Shown piece by piece: positions 49,471 to 59,163 of a DNA stretch of 64,000 nucleotides. The notes under the pieces were generated by a model. That model saw only the letters and a list, made by a program, of their open reading frames with translations. It was not told the DNA's origin and made no database searches. Within the stretch, counting starts at the first letter, position 1, and each line of letters opens with the position of its first letter. Source of the stretch: Kluyvera sp046569695 (GTDB lineage Bacteria > Pseudomonadota > Gammaproteobacteria > Enterobacterales > Enterobacteriaceae); NCBI RefSeq assembly GCF_046569695.1, contig NZ_JBKHUI010000003.1, forward strand, positions 62,001 through 126,000, written 5' to 3'. The position numbers and the translations under genes were made by a program.

Positions 49471-51918
49471 TTACAGCCTCACCGGCTCAATATGCCAGAT
49501 ATTCTCCGCATACTCCTGAATCGTGCGGTCCGACGAGAAGTAGCCCATGTTGGCGATATTGAGCATCGCTTTAGTGGTCCACTGCTCTGGCTCACGATAC
49601 AGTTCATCGACCTTATCCTGACAGTCTACGTAGCTGCGGAAGTCCGCCAGCACCTGGTAGTGATCACCGAAGTTAATCAGTGAATCCACCAGGTCACGGT
49701 AGCGTCCCGGTTCACTCGGGCTGAACACGCCGCTGCCGATTTGCGTCAGCACCTGATGCAGTTCTTCATCCTGCTCGTAGTAGTCGCGCGGGCTGTAGCC
49801 CTTACGACGCAGCGCTTCCACCTCTTCAGCGGTGTTGCCGAAGATAAAGAAGTTTTCTGCCCCGACGTGCTCCTGCATCTCAACGTTGGCCCCGTCCAGC
49901 GTACCGATAGTCAGCGCCCCGTTGAGCGCGAACTTCATGTTACTGGTGCCAGACGCCTCGGTGCCCGCCAGCGAGATCTGCTCGGAAAGATCCGCCGCCG
50001 GAATAATCATCTGCGCCAGGCTCACGCTGTAGTTCGGGATAAAGACCACTTTCAGCTTGTCGCCAATCTGCGGATCGTTGTTGATCACATTCGCCACATC
50101 GTTGATCAGGTGAATAATGTGCTTCGCCATGTAGTAGGCGGAAGCCGCTTTCCCGGCGAAGATGTTTACGCGAGGCACCCACTTCGCATTCGGATCGGCC
50201 TTGATGCGGTTGTAGCGGGTGATCACGTGCAGCACGTTCATCAGTTGACGTTTGTACTCGTGAATACGCTTAATCTGCACGTCGAACAGCGCGTTCGGGT
50301 TCACCACCACATTCAGGTTCTGGGCGATAAAGACGGCAAGACGCTTTTTGTTCTCCAGCTTGGCGTGATGCACCGCCTGATTCACCTTCGGATAGTCGAT
50401 ATGCTGTTCCAGCTCTTTCAGCTGGCTCAGGTCAGAACGCCAGGTCTGGCCAATATTCTCATCCAGCACGTCGGAGAGCGCCGGGTTCGCCAGCGCCAGC
50501 CAGCGACGTGGGGTCACGCCGTTGGTCACGTTGGTAAAGCGCATCGGGAAGATGGCCGCGAAGTCGGCAAACAGCGACTGCACCATCAGGTTCGAGTGCA
50601 GCTCAGAAACGCCGTTGACCTTCTTGCTCACTACCACCGCCAGCCATGCCATACGCACGCGGCGACCGTTGGACTCGTCGATGATCGACGTGCGGCTCAG
50701 CAGCCCGGTATCGTTCGGGTACTGCTCCTGCAGGGTCTTCAGGAAGTAGTCGTTAATCTCGAAGATTATCTGCAGATGGCGCGGCAGGATTTTGCCCAGC
50801 ATGTCGACCGGCCAGGTTTCCAGCGCTTCGCTCATCAGCGTGTGGTTGGTGTAGGAGAAGACCTGACAGGCCACCTCAAACGCCGCTTCCCAGCTGAACT
50901 TGTGCTCATCAATCAGCAGGCGCATCAGCTCAGGAATCGACAGCACAGGATGGGTGTCGTTGAGGTGGATGGCAATTTTATCCGCCAGGTTGGCATAAGT
51001 TTTATGCAACATGTAATGGCGGCTTAAAATGTCCTGCACCGTCGCCGAGACCAGGAAGTACTCCTGGCGCAGACGCAGTTCGCGACCGGAATAGGTGGAG
51101 TCATCCGGGTAGAGCACGCGGGAGACGTTTTCGGAGTGGTTTTTATCTTCCACCGCCGCGAAGTAGTCGCCCTGGTTAAACTTACCGAGGTTGATTTCGC
51201 TACTGGCCTGGGCGTTCCACAGGCGCAGCGTGTTGGTTGCGTCGGTGTCGTAGCCAGGGATAATCTGGTCGTAAGCCACCGCCAGAATCTCTTCTGTCTC
51301 CAGCCAATGGCTGGTTTTACCTTCCATCTGCACGCGGCCGCCGAAGCGCACCTTATAGCGCGTGTTATGGCGCGGGAACTCCCATGGGTTACCGTATTCC
51401 AGCCAGTAGTCCGGCGACTCTTTCTGACGGCCGTCGACGATGTTCTGTTTGAACATGCCATAGTCGTAGCGAATGCCGTAGCCGCGACCCGGCAGCGCCA
51501 GAGTCGCCAGCGAGTCGAGGAAGCAGGCTGCCAGACGGCCTAAGCCGCCGTTACCAAGCCCTGGGTCATTCTCTTCGTCGATAAGCTCTTCCAGGTCTAA
51601 CCCCATTCCTTCCAGCGCGTTTTTCACGTCGTCATACAGCCCTAACGACAACAGCGCATTGGAAAGCGTGCGGCCAATCAAAAACTCCATCGACAGGTAG
51701 TAAACCTGGCGCGTTTCCTGGGAAAGCTGCGCACGGTTGGAGCGCAGCCAGCGCTCAACCAGACGATCGCGAACGGCGAACAGCGTGGCGTTCAACCATT
51801 CGTGTTTGTTAGCAATAGCGGGATCTTTCCCGATGGTGAACATCAGCTTATAGGCAATAGAGTGCTTCAGTGCCTCAACGCTGAGGGTCGGTGATGCATA
51901 CGAAAAAGGTGCATTCAT
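49471..51918 (-). CDS. glgP: Glycogen phosphorylase
   Basis: GT35 phosphorylase of 815 residues (same as E. coli) releasing glucose 1-phosphate from glycogen. Signatures: YYLSMEFLIGRTLSNALLSL, DPGLGNGGLGRLAACFLDS, HLNDTHPVLSIPELMRLL, and the PLP-lysine motif TEASGTSNMKFALNGALTIG. The N-terminal 25 residues extend beyond MalP. It is the last gene of glgBXCAP, 17 bases after glgA. Confidence 0.97.
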   Translation of the reverse strand: MNAPFSYASPTLSVEALKHSIAYKLMFTIGKDPAIANKHEWLNATLFAVRDRLVERWLRSNRAQLSQETRQVYYLSMEFLIGRTLSNALLSLGLYDDVKNALEGMGLDLEELIDEENDPGLGNGGLGRLAACFLDSLATLALPGRGYGIRYDYGMFKQNIVDGRQKESPDYWLEYGNPWEFPRHNTRYKVRFGGRVQMEGKTSHWLETEEILAVAYDQIIPGYDTDATNTLRLWNAQASSEINLGKFNQGDYFAAVEDKNHSENVSRVLYPDDSTYSGRELRLRQEYFLVSATVQDILSRHYMLHKTYANLADKIAIHLNDTHPVLSIPELMRLLIDEHKFSWEAAFEVACQVFSYTNHTLMSEALETWPVDMLGKILPRHLQIIFEINDYFLKTLQEQYPNDTGLLSRTSIIDESNGRRVRMAWLAVVVSKKVNGVSELHSNLMVQSLFADFAAIFPMRFTNVTNGVTPRRWLALANPALSDVLDENIGQTWRSDLSQLKELEQHIDYPKVNQAVHHAKLENKKRLAVFIAQNLNVVVNPNALFDVQIKRIHEYKRQLMNVLHVITRYNRIKADPNAKWVPRVNIFAGKAASAYYMAKHIIHLINDVANVINNDPQIGDKLKVVFIPNYSVSLAQMIIPAADLSEQISLAGTEASGTSNMKFALNGALTIGTLDGANVEMQEHVGAENFFIFGNTAEEVEALRRKGYSPRDYYEQDEELHQVLTQIGSGVFSPSEPGRYRDLVDSLINFGDHYQVLADFRSYVDCQDKVDELYREPEQWTTKAMLNIANMGYFSSDRTIQEYAENIWHIEPVRL

Positions 51919-51935
51919 AACTCAGATCCCCGTAG

Positions 51936-53369
51936 TTAGATCAGGCGTTGGTAAAGCTCACGATAAGAGTGCGCAGCAACCTGCCAGCTAAAATCCATGT
52001 TCATCGCCTGGCGTTGCACATAGCGCCAGAGCGATGGACGAGACCATAAAACGAAAGCACGGCGGATAGCGCGGAGCAGCGACCAGGCGTTGCTGTCTTC
52101 GAACACAAAGCCGCTGGCGATGCCATCGGCGAGGTTCTCAAGCGAGCTATCCGCGACGGTGTCGGCCAGGCCGCCGGTACGGCGAACCAGCGGCAGCGTG
52201 CCGTACTTCAGACCATAAAGCTGCGTTAAGCCGCACGGTTCAAAGCGGCTCGGCACCAGAATCACGTCCGCGCCGCCGATAATGCGGTGCGAGAACGCTT
52301 CATGATAGCCAATCTGTACCCCCACCTGCCCCGGATGCTCCGCGGCGGCGGCGAGAAAACCTTCCTGCAGTACCGGGTCACCCGCGCCGAGCAGCGCCAG
52401 TTGGCCGCCCTGCTCCAGCAGGCCCGGCAGCGCTTCCAGCACCAGATCCAGCCCTTTCTGGCTGGTCAGGCGGCTGACCACCGCAAACAGCGGCGCGGAG
52501 TCATCGACCTTCAGCCCCATGGCGGTTTGCAGCTGGCGTTTGTTTTCCGCCTTCCGCTCCAGCGTGTCGCGGCTGTAGCTTGCCGGCAGCAGCATATCTT
52601 TTTCCGGGCTCCAGACGTTGTCATCAACGCCGTTAAGTATCCCCGACAGACGCCCTTCTCGATGACGCTGGCGCAGCAGCCCTTCCATTCCGTAGGCAAA
52701 CTGCGGCTCGGTGATTTCCCGCGCGTAGGTCGGGCTCACTGCCGTAATGTGGTCGGCGTAGTAAAGCCCGGCTTTCAGGAACGAAATCTGTCCGTGGAAC
52801 TCCAGGCCATGCATGTTGAAGAAATCAGCGGGCAGTTGGATCTCTGCCATATGGTGACCGTAGAACAGCCCCTGATAGGCCAGGTTGTGAACGGTAAACA
52901 CCGACTTCGCCGGGCGGCCGCGCGCCGCCAGATAGGCCGGAGCCAGGCCCGCATGCCAGTCGTGAGCGTGCACCACGTCGGGACGCCAGAACGGGTCCAG
53001 ACCGCAGGCCATTTCACTGCCCACCCAGCCCAGCAGCGCAAAGCGCTTCACGTTATCCGGGTAAGCATTCAGATTGGTGTCGTGATACGGGCTCCCCGGA
53101 CGGTCATAGAGATGCGGCGCATCAATCAGGTAGATACCCACGCCGTTATAATGTCCAAACAGCAGCGTCATGCGCCCGGCAAAGGTATCGCGACGGCTAA
53201 CCACTTTGGCATCCGGGATACCGCGACGGATATCCGGGAATGCAGGTAACAGCACGCGTGCATCGGTTCCTTCGGCAATCTGTGCCGCCGGCAGCGCGCC
53301 AATCACATCCGCCAGACCGCCCGTTTTTAATAACGGGAACATCTCAGAACAAACATGTAAGACCTGCAT
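51936..53369 (-). CDS. glgA: Glycogen synthase
   Basis: GT5 ADP-glucose:glycogen glucosyltransferase of 477 residues, the E. coli length. The ADP-glucose-binding motif KTGGL is at residues 15-19 (MFPLLKTGGLADVIGALP). VHAHDWHAGLAPAYL and the C-terminal SRFEPCGLTQLYGLKYGTLPLVR with the catalytic Glu are intact. Its ATG overlaps the glgC stop by one base, a translationally coupled pair. Confidence 0.97.
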   Translation of the reverse strand: MQVLHVCSEMFPLLKTGGLADVIGALPAAQIAEGTDARVLLPAFPDIRRGIPDAKVVSRRDTFAGRMTLLFGHYNGVGIYLIDAPHLYDRPGSPYHDTNLNAYPDNVKRFALLGWVGSEMACGLDPFWRPDVVHAHDWHAGLAPAYLAARGRPAKSVFTVHNLAYQGLFYGHHMAEIQLPADFFNMHGLEFHGQISFLKAGLYYADHITAVSPTYAREITEPQFAYGMEGLLRQRHREGRLSGILNGVDDNVWSPEKDMLLPASYSRDTLERKAENKRQLQTAMGLKVDDSAPLFAVVSRLTSQKGLDLVLEALPGLLEQGGQLALLGAGDPVLQEGFLAAAAEHPGQVGVQIGYHEAFSHRIIGGADVILVPSRFEPCGLTQLYGLKYGTLPLVRRTGGLADTVADSSLENLADGIASGFVFEDSNAWSLLRAIRRAFVLWSRPSLWRYVQRQAMNMDFSWQVAAHSYRELYQRLI

Positions 53370-54664
53370 TATCGCTCCTGTTTGTAGCCAAGCTGACGCA
53401 GCATTTCGCGCGTCACTAGCACGATCCCTTCTTCCGAGCGGTAAAAGCGGCGTGCATCCTCTTCCGCATCTTCACCGATCACCATCCCTTCCGGGATCAC
53501 ACAAGCCCTGTCGACAACGCAGCGACGCAGGCGTGAGGAACGACCCACCCAGACATCTGGCAGTAAGACTGCCGAATCAATGTTACAGAATGAGTTCACG
53601 CGCACGCGCGGGAACAGCACCGACTGCACCACCACGGAACCGGAAATAATACAGCCGCCGGAAACCAGTGAGTTCAGGGTCATGCCGTGGCTGCCGGAGC
53701 GGTCCTGAACGAACTTCGCCGGAGGCAGGGATTCCATATGCGTGCGGATAGGCCAGTTCTGGTCGTACATATCCAGCTCAGGCGTCACCGACGCCAGGTC
53801 AAGGTTCGCTTTCCAGTAAGCTTCGAGCGTACCCACATCGCGCCAGTATGGTTCTGCATCCGGGTCAGACTGCACGCAGGACAGCGGGAATGGATGTGCA
53901 TAAGCCGCGCCAGCTTTGGTAATTAACGGAATTAAATCTTTGCCGAAGTCGTGGCTGGAGTTTTCGTTAACGTCGTCGCGCTCCAGCAGCTCATAAAGAT
54001 AATCGGCATCAAAGACATAGATACCCATGCTCGCCAGCGATTTGGTTGGGTCGCCGGGCATGGCCGGTGGGTTCGCCGGTTTTTCCACGAATTCGATAAT
54101 CTTGTCGTTTTCGTCAACCGCCATCACGCCGAACGCCGTTGCCTCTTCAATGGGCACCGGAATGCACGCCACGGTGCAGCGCGCGCCCTTTTCGACGTGG
54201 TCGATAAGCATGCGCGAGTAGTCTTGTTTGTAGATGTGGTCACCGGCGAGGATAACCACGTACTCCGCCTTGTAGCGGCGAATAATGTCGAGGTTCTGGG
54301 TGACCGCATCGGCGGTACCGCGATACCAGTTTTCACCGTGCATCCGCTGCTGAGCGGGCAGCAGATCCACAAATTCGTTCATCTGTTCACTGAAGAAGGA
54401 CCATCCGCGCTGGATGTGCTGTACCAGCGTGTGGGACTGGTACTGGGTGATAACGCCAATACGGCGAATCCCGGAGTTCAGGCAGTTGGATAACGCAAAG
54501 TCGATGATGCGGAATTTACCGCCAAAGTGTACTGCGGGTTTGGCCCGCTTGTTGGTCAGATCCTTGAGTCGCGTTCCGCGGCCGCCGGCCAGAATCAGGG
54601 CGACGGATTTGATAGGCAACTGGCGAGCCAGCATTAAGGGATCGTTTTTTTCTAGCCTAACCAT
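53369..54664 (-). CDS. glgC: Glucose-1-phosphate adenylyltransferase
   Basis: ADP-glucose pyrophosphorylase of 431 residues, the committed and allosterically controlled step of glycogen synthesis. Nucleotide-binding loop VALILAGGRGTRLKDLTNKR; activator-site lysine in NKRAKPAVHFGGK (Lys39 type); catalytic Asp in GTADAVTQNLD; substrate motif IIEFVEKPANPP. The C-terminal left-handed beta-helix is present. It lies 81 bases after glgX with a hairpin in the gap. Confidence 0.97.
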   Translation of the reverse strand: MVRLEKNDPLMLARQLPIKSVALILAGGRGTRLKDLTNKRAKPAVHFGGKFRIIDFALSNCLNSGIRRIGVITQYQSHTLVQHIQRGWSFFSEQMNEFVDLLPAQQRMHGENWYRGTADAVTQNLDIIRRYKAEYVVILAGDHIYKQDYSRMLIDHVEKGARCTVACIPVPIEEATAFGVMAVDENDKIIEFVEKPANPPAMPGDPTKSLASMGIYVFDADYLYELLERDDVNENSSHDFGKDLIPLITKAGAAYAHPFPLSCVQSDPDAEPYWRDVGTLEAYWKANLDLASVTPELDMYDQNWPIRTHMESLPPAKFVQDRSGSHGMTLNSLVSGGCIISGSVVVQSVLFPRVRVNSFCNIDSAVLLPDVWVGRSSRLRRCVVDRACVIPEGMVIGEDAEEDARRFYRSEEGIVLVTREMLRQLGYKQER

Positions 54665-54707
54665 GATTAACTCCTTTTGTTGCTCGTCCTTCCGGGTTAT
54701 GAGGTGT

Positions 54708-54727
54708 CCTCGCGCGATAGCGCGGGG
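54708..54727 (-). promoter_or_regulatory. Hairpin between glgX and glgC
   Basis: CCTCGCGC (54708-54715), loop GATA, GCGCGGGG (54720-54727), with one G-T pair. No T-run follows on the minus strand. It may stabilise upstream mRNA or mark an internal promoter/processing site before glgC. Confidence 0.5.
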
Positions 54728-54745
54728 TTCCGGGTAATTCAGAGA

Positions 54746-56722
54746 CTATGACCTTTGAAATACGCACACTCCGTGCGCGGGCCCATGCCAGACAGCCACG
54801 ACAACCGACGTGCCAGCGTCGGTGAAGGGAGGAACGGCGCGCCATTCCCCCTCGGGTAACGTCAAGTTTGTCGCGTCTTGCGTCGCATTGAGCGTAATGA
54901 GCCAACGATCGGAAAGCAGAATCTGCATCCGGCGCGCGCCGTGCTGCCACTCCTCGGCAGACAGCGGTTGCGCATCCTGATTGAGCCACTGGACGTTGCC
55001 ATCTCCCTCCTGCCACCAGCGGTCGTCCGTCAATGCGGGGATCTGCTGGCGCAGGTGAATCAGGGCGGCGGTAAAGTTCGTCAGCGCGTCATCTGCGTTT
55101 TCCCAATCGAGCCAGGTCAACGTATTGTCCTGACAGTAGGCATTGTTGTTACCTTGCTGGCTGTGACCGTGTTCATCACCGGCCAGCAACATTGGCGTTC
55201 CCTGCGATAACAGCAGCGTTGTCAGCAGCGCCTGAACGCTCTTCTGCCGACGTGCCATTACTTCCAGGTTTGCTTCCAATCCTTCGATACCATGATTATT
55301 GCTATGGTTATTGCTGGTGCCGTCACGATTCTCTTCACCGTTGGCGTCGTTGTGCTTGCCGTTAAAGCTGACACAGTCGCGCAGGGTGAACCCATCGTGG
55401 GCGGTCACCAGGTTTATCGTCGCACGAGGGCGACGTTCCTGATGCGCGTACACGTCGCTAGAAGCGGCGAAGCGCTGGGCGAAATCCCCCAGCGACAGCG
55501 ACTCTTCAAGCCAGAAGCGACGCATGGCATCCCGGAAATGGTCGTTCCACTCGCTGAAGGCTGGCGGAAAATTCCCCACCTGATAGCCGCCTTCACCGAT
55601 GTCCCACGGTTCGGCAATCAGCTTCACCGCGGAGAGCACCGGGTCGTCATGAAGCGCGTTGAACAACGGCGCATCCTGTCGATAGCCCGGCGTACGGCCC
55701 ATCACCGACGCTAAATCAAAACGAAAACCGTCAACGTGGCAGACATCAACCCAAAAACGCAGGCACTGACGCGCATATTCCACGACGCCAGGGTGGCTGA
55801 GATTCAGGGTGTTACCGCAGCCCGTCCAGTTGTGATAATCGCCATCTTCCCGTAACCAATAATAGCTACGGTTATCGATCCCCCGCAGCGAGAAGGTCTG
55901 GCAATGCAGATCCAGCTCGGCGCTGTGGTTCAACACCACATCAAGGATCACTTCAATACCGGCTTTGTGCAGCGCTTTTACCGCATCGCGAAACTCATCC
56001 AGCGCATGCTCAGGCGCGCTGGCGTAACGCGGAGACAGCGCAAACATCGCCAGTGGGTTGTAACCCCAATAGTTCCTCAGCCCCATGCGTTGCAGCCGCT
56101 GCTCGTTGCCAAAATGCGCCACCGGCATCAGCTCCAGCGCGGTAATACCAAGCCGCTTGAGGTAGGCAATCATCACCGGGTGACCGAGCGCCTTATAGGT
56201 GCCGCGAATCGATTCCGGCAGCCCAGGGTGGCGGTAAGTCAGCCCTTTGACGTGCGCTTCGTAGATGACCGTTTTGCCCCACGCGGTGCGCGGGGCAGTA
56301 TCGTCTTGCCAGTCGTAGGTCAGGTCGACAACCACCGATTTCGGCGCCATCGCCGCGGTGTCGCGGTGGTCCGGCTCGTCGTAACCACCGTGAAAATGCG
56401 GATTGTCGTCCGGTTCACCTTCGGCGCTGAAGCAGCATGGGTCCAGCAGCAGCTTTGCCGGGTTAAACCGGTGTCCCTGCTGCGGGTTCCACGGGCCATG
56501 CACCCGGTAGCCGTAACGTAAGCCAGGACGCGCATGGGGCATATAGCCATGCCAGACGTCGCCGCTGCGCGCGGGTAAGTCATAGCGTGTCTCCGTACCC
56601 TGGGCGTCAAACACGCACAGTTCGACCCGCTCCGCATGTGCCGAGAAGAGCGTAAAGTTAACGCCCTCACCGTCATAGCTTGCGCCGAGCGGCGCGGGCT
56701 TCCCTGCTGCGAGTTGGCTCAT
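54746..56722 (-). CDS. glgX: Glycogen debranching enzyme GlgX
   Basis: GH13 isoamylase-type enzyme of 658 residues (657 in E. coli) hydrolysing alpha-1,6 branches of phosphorylase-limit dextrin. An N-terminal CBM48 domain (LGASYDGEGVNFTLFSAHAE) precedes the barrel with the four conserved regions: VVLNHSAE, GFRFDLASVMG (nucleophile Asp), IAEPWDIGEGGY (acid Glu) and TAHDGFTLRD. It starts 2 bases after the glgB stop, so the genes are coupled. Confidence 0.96.
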   Translation of the reverse strand: MSQLAAGKPAPLGASYDGEGVNFTLFSAHAERVELCVFDAQGTETRYDLPARSGDVWHGYMPHARPGLRYGYRVHGPWNPQQGHRFNPAKLLLDPCCFSAEGEPDDNPHFHGGYDEPDHRDTAAMAPKSVVVDLTYDWQDDTAPRTAWGKTVIYEAHVKGLTYRHPGLPESIRGTYKALGHPVMIAYLKRLGITALELMPVAHFGNEQRLQRMGLRNYWGYNPLAMFALSPRYASAPEHALDEFRDAVKALHKAGIEVILDVVLNHSAELDLHCQTFSLRGIDNRSYYWLREDGDYHNWTGCGNTLNLSHPGVVEYARQCLRFWVDVCHVDGFRFDLASVMGRTPGYRQDAPLFNALHDDPVLSAVKLIAEPWDIGEGGYQVGNFPPAFSEWNDHFRDAMRRFWLEESLSLGDFAQRFAASSDVYAHQERRPRATINLVTAHDGFTLRDCVSFNGKHNDANGEENRDGTSNNHSNNHGIEGLEANLEVMARRQKSVQALLTTLLLSQGTPMLLAGDEHGHSQQGNNNAYCQDNTLTWLDWENADDALTNFTAALIHLRQQIPALTDDRWWQEGDGNVQWLNQDAQPLSAEEWQHGARRMQILLSDRWLITLNATQDATNLTLPEGEWRAVPPFTDAGTSVVVAVWHGPAHGVCVFQRS

Positions 56723-56724
56723 GT

Positions 56725-58911
56725 TTAATCCCCTTCCCGAACTAACCAGATGGTCGACAACGGCGGCAGCGTCAGACTCAATGACTGCGCACGGCCATGG
56801 CTTTCAATCGCCTCGCTCTGCACCAGCCCGCCGTTCCCGGCGTTGCTGCCGTGGTAATGGGCGGAGTCGGTGTTGAGCACTTCGCGCCAGCGGCCCGGCT
56901 GATTAATGCCGAAGCGGTAATCGTGGCGCGGTACCGGCGTAAAGTTGCTGACCACAATCACTTCGTTACCCGCTTTGTCACGACGGACAAAGGCGAACAC
57001 TGAACGGGCGTGGTCATCAACCACCAGCCACTCAAAACCGTACGGGTCAAAGTCCAGCTCGTGCATCGCTTTGTGGTGACGATAGGTATGGTTGAGGTCA
57101 CGCACCAGGCGCTGTACCCCGTTATGCCAGTTGTCGTCGCCTTCCAGCAGATGCCAATCGAGGCTGCCGTCAAAGTTCCATTCGCGGCCCTGAGCAAACT
57201 CATTACCCATAAACAGCAGCTTCTTGCCCGGGAAAGCGAACATCCAGCCGTAGTAGGCGCGCAGATTGGCAAACTTCTGCCACGCGTCGCCCGGCATACG
57301 GTCCAGGATGGATTTCTTACCGTGAACCACTTCGTCATGCGACAACGGCAACACGAAGTTTTCCGTGTAGTTGTAGAGCATGCCGAAGGTCATTTTGTCG
57401 TGATGGTACTGACGGTGAACCGGGTCGAGCTTCATGTAATCCAGGGTGTCGTGCATCCAGCCCAGATTCCACTTAAACCAGAAGCCCAGGCCGCCCATAT
57501 CGGACGGACGGGAGACGCCGGCAAAGTCGGTCGACTCTTCCGCCATGCTCACCGCACCGGGAACCTGCTCGCCCAACACGCGGTTGGTCTGACGCAGGAA
57601 CTCAATCGCTTCGAGGTTTTCGCGGCCGCCGAACTCGTTCGGGATCCATTCGCCCTCTTTACGACTGTAGTCGCGGTAAATCATTGACGCCACCGCATCG
57701 ACGCGCAACGCATCAATGCCGAAGCGTTCTACCCAGTACAGGGCGTTGCCGGTCAGGAAGTTGCTCACTTCACGGCGGCCATAGTTGTAAATCAGGGTAT
57801 TCCAGTCCTGATGGTAGCCTTCGCGCGGGTCGCTATGCTCATACAGGTTGGTGCCGTCGAACTCGGCCAGCGCGAAATCATCAGACGGGAAGTGCCCAGG
57901 CACCCAGTCGAGGATCACGTTCAGGCCGGCGGCGTGTGCGGCATTGATAAAGTAGCGGAAATCTTCGCGAGTACCGAAACGGCGGGTCGGCGCGTACAAC
58001 CCGGTTGGCTGATAGCCCCAGCTTCCGTCAAACGGATGTTCGTTGACCGGCAGCAGTTCCAGGTGGGTGAAGCCCATCCATTTGGCGTAGGGGACCAGCT
58101 GCTCTGCCAGCTCGCGGTAGCTCAGCCAGTAGTTGTTGTCGGTATGACGACGCCAGGAGCCCAGATGCACCTCGTAGATAGAGATAGGGGCATCAAACTG
58201 GTTGGCCTTTTTACGGGCTTCGCTCTGCTCAACCTTCGGCGGTAAGCCACAAATCAGCGAGGCCGTTTCCGGACGCATTTGGGCTTCGAACGCATAGGGG
58301 TCGGCTTTAATCCGCAGCGCGCCGCGGGCATCGATCATCTCGAATTTATACAGCTGACCGTTGTGCGCACCCGGAATGAACAGCTCCCAGATCCCCGTTT
58401 CCTGACGCAGACGCATCGGATGACGGCGACCGTCCCAGTGGTTGAACTGACCAACTACCGACACGCGGCGGGCGTTAGGCGCCCAGACGGCAAAGCGCGT
58501 ACCGGTAACGCCGTCCATGGTATCCGCATGCGCGCCCAGCTTTTCGTAGGGGCGTAGGTGGGTACCTTCAGACAGCAGCCATACGTCCAACTCCTGGAGC
58601 AATGGGCCAAAACGGTAAGGATCGTCAATGAGGTTCTGTTGGCCATGCCAGACGACAGCCAACTGATAACGGAAGAAATTTTTACGACGCGGCAGAACGC
58701 CACAAAAGAAACCACGTGAGTCCACGCAATCCAGCTTGCCGACTTTACGCCCGGTTTTAGGTTCAATCACCCAAACATCGGTCGCGTCGGGTAACAGTGC
58801 ACGGACTTCCAGTCCCGCTTCCGTTCGGTGCATACCCAATACGGAAAAGGGGTCTGCAAAATGGCCTGCGATCAACGCATTAATCACGTCTCTATCAACA
58901 CGATCGGACAT
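56725..58911 (-). CDS. glgB: 1,4-alpha-glucan branching enzyme
   Basis: GH13 enzyme of 728 residues (same as E. coli) creating alpha-1,6 branches in glycogen. Two N-terminal beta-sandwich modules (N1 and CBM48) fill residues 1 to about 225. The catalytic barrel has DWVPGHFP, DALRVDAVASMIYRDYS (nucleophile Asp405 type), VSMAEESTDF (Glu458 type) and LPLSHDEVVHGK (Asp526 type). It is the first gene of glgBXCAP; its promoter should lie in the 252-base gap after asd. Confidence 0.97.
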   Translation of the reverse strand: MSDRVDRDVINALIAGHFADPFSVLGMHRTEAGLEVRALLPDATDVWVIEPKTGRKVGKLDCVDSRGFFCGVLPRRKNFFRYQLAVVWHGQQNLIDDPYRFGPLLQELDVWLLSEGTHLRPYEKLGAHADTMDGVTGTRFAVWAPNARRVSVVGQFNHWDGRRHPMRLRQETGIWELFIPGAHNGQLYKFEMIDARGALRIKADPYAFEAQMRPETASLICGLPPKVEQSEARKKANQFDAPISIYEVHLGSWRRHTDNNYWLSYRELAEQLVPYAKWMGFTHLELLPVNEHPFDGSWGYQPTGLYAPTRRFGTREDFRYFINAAHAAGLNVILDWVPGHFPSDDFALAEFDGTNLYEHSDPREGYHQDWNTLIYNYGRREVSNFLTGNALYWVERFGIDALRVDAVASMIYRDYSRKEGEWIPNEFGGRENLEAIEFLRQTNRVLGEQVPGAVSMAEESTDFAGVSRPSDMGGLGFWFKWNLGWMHDTLDYMKLDPVHRQYHHDKMTFGMLYNYTENFVLPLSHDEVVHGKKSILDRMPGDAWQKFANLRAYYGWMFAFPGKKLLFMGNEFAQGREWNFDGSLDWHLLEGDDNWHNGVQRLVRDLNHTYRHHKAMHELDFDPYGFEWLVVDDHARSVFAFVRRDKAGNEVIVVSNFTPVPRHDYRFGINQPGRWREVLNTDSAHYHGSNAGNGGLVQSEAIESHGRAQSLSLTLPPLSTIWLVREGD

Positions 58912-59119
58912 GCTTCATCATCCTTAGTTTTTGTATCGCCTCAATCCACTGTAAATGGCGACATTTTGTGACCTGAACGGTGCAGCACAAAGTTGTGTGC
59001 TCTCTCGGCTCCGTCCAACCTTCAGTCAAGGCAACAGACCTTGATTAAAGCATAGTCAACGCTTTACCTGACTCCTGAGAGAAAAATTAACATTACTGCG
59101 TTTACTCCTTGTATTACGC
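58912..59119 (-). promoter_or_regulatory. glgB upstream region
   Basis: About 208 bases between the asd terminator and glgB should carry the glgB promoter. I see no clear sigma-70 pair and no operator I can name. Confidence 0.3.
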
Positions 59120-59146
59120 AAAAAAAAGGGGTGGTTCGCCACCCCT
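59120..59146 (-). terminator. Terminator of asd
   Basis: On the minus strand AGGGGTGG, loop CGAA, CCACCCCT (59146-59127) followed by a run of T (eight A on the plus strand, 59120-59127). Strong intrinsic terminator 18 bases after the asd stop. Confidence 0.93.
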
Positions 59147-59163
59147 CATCGATTAACAAATGT

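Noticed and set aside
49741..51027. Plus-strand open frame of about 428 codons opposite glgP
   Set aside because: Mirror frame of the paralogous phosphorylase, the same effect as at malP; no domain or start signal.
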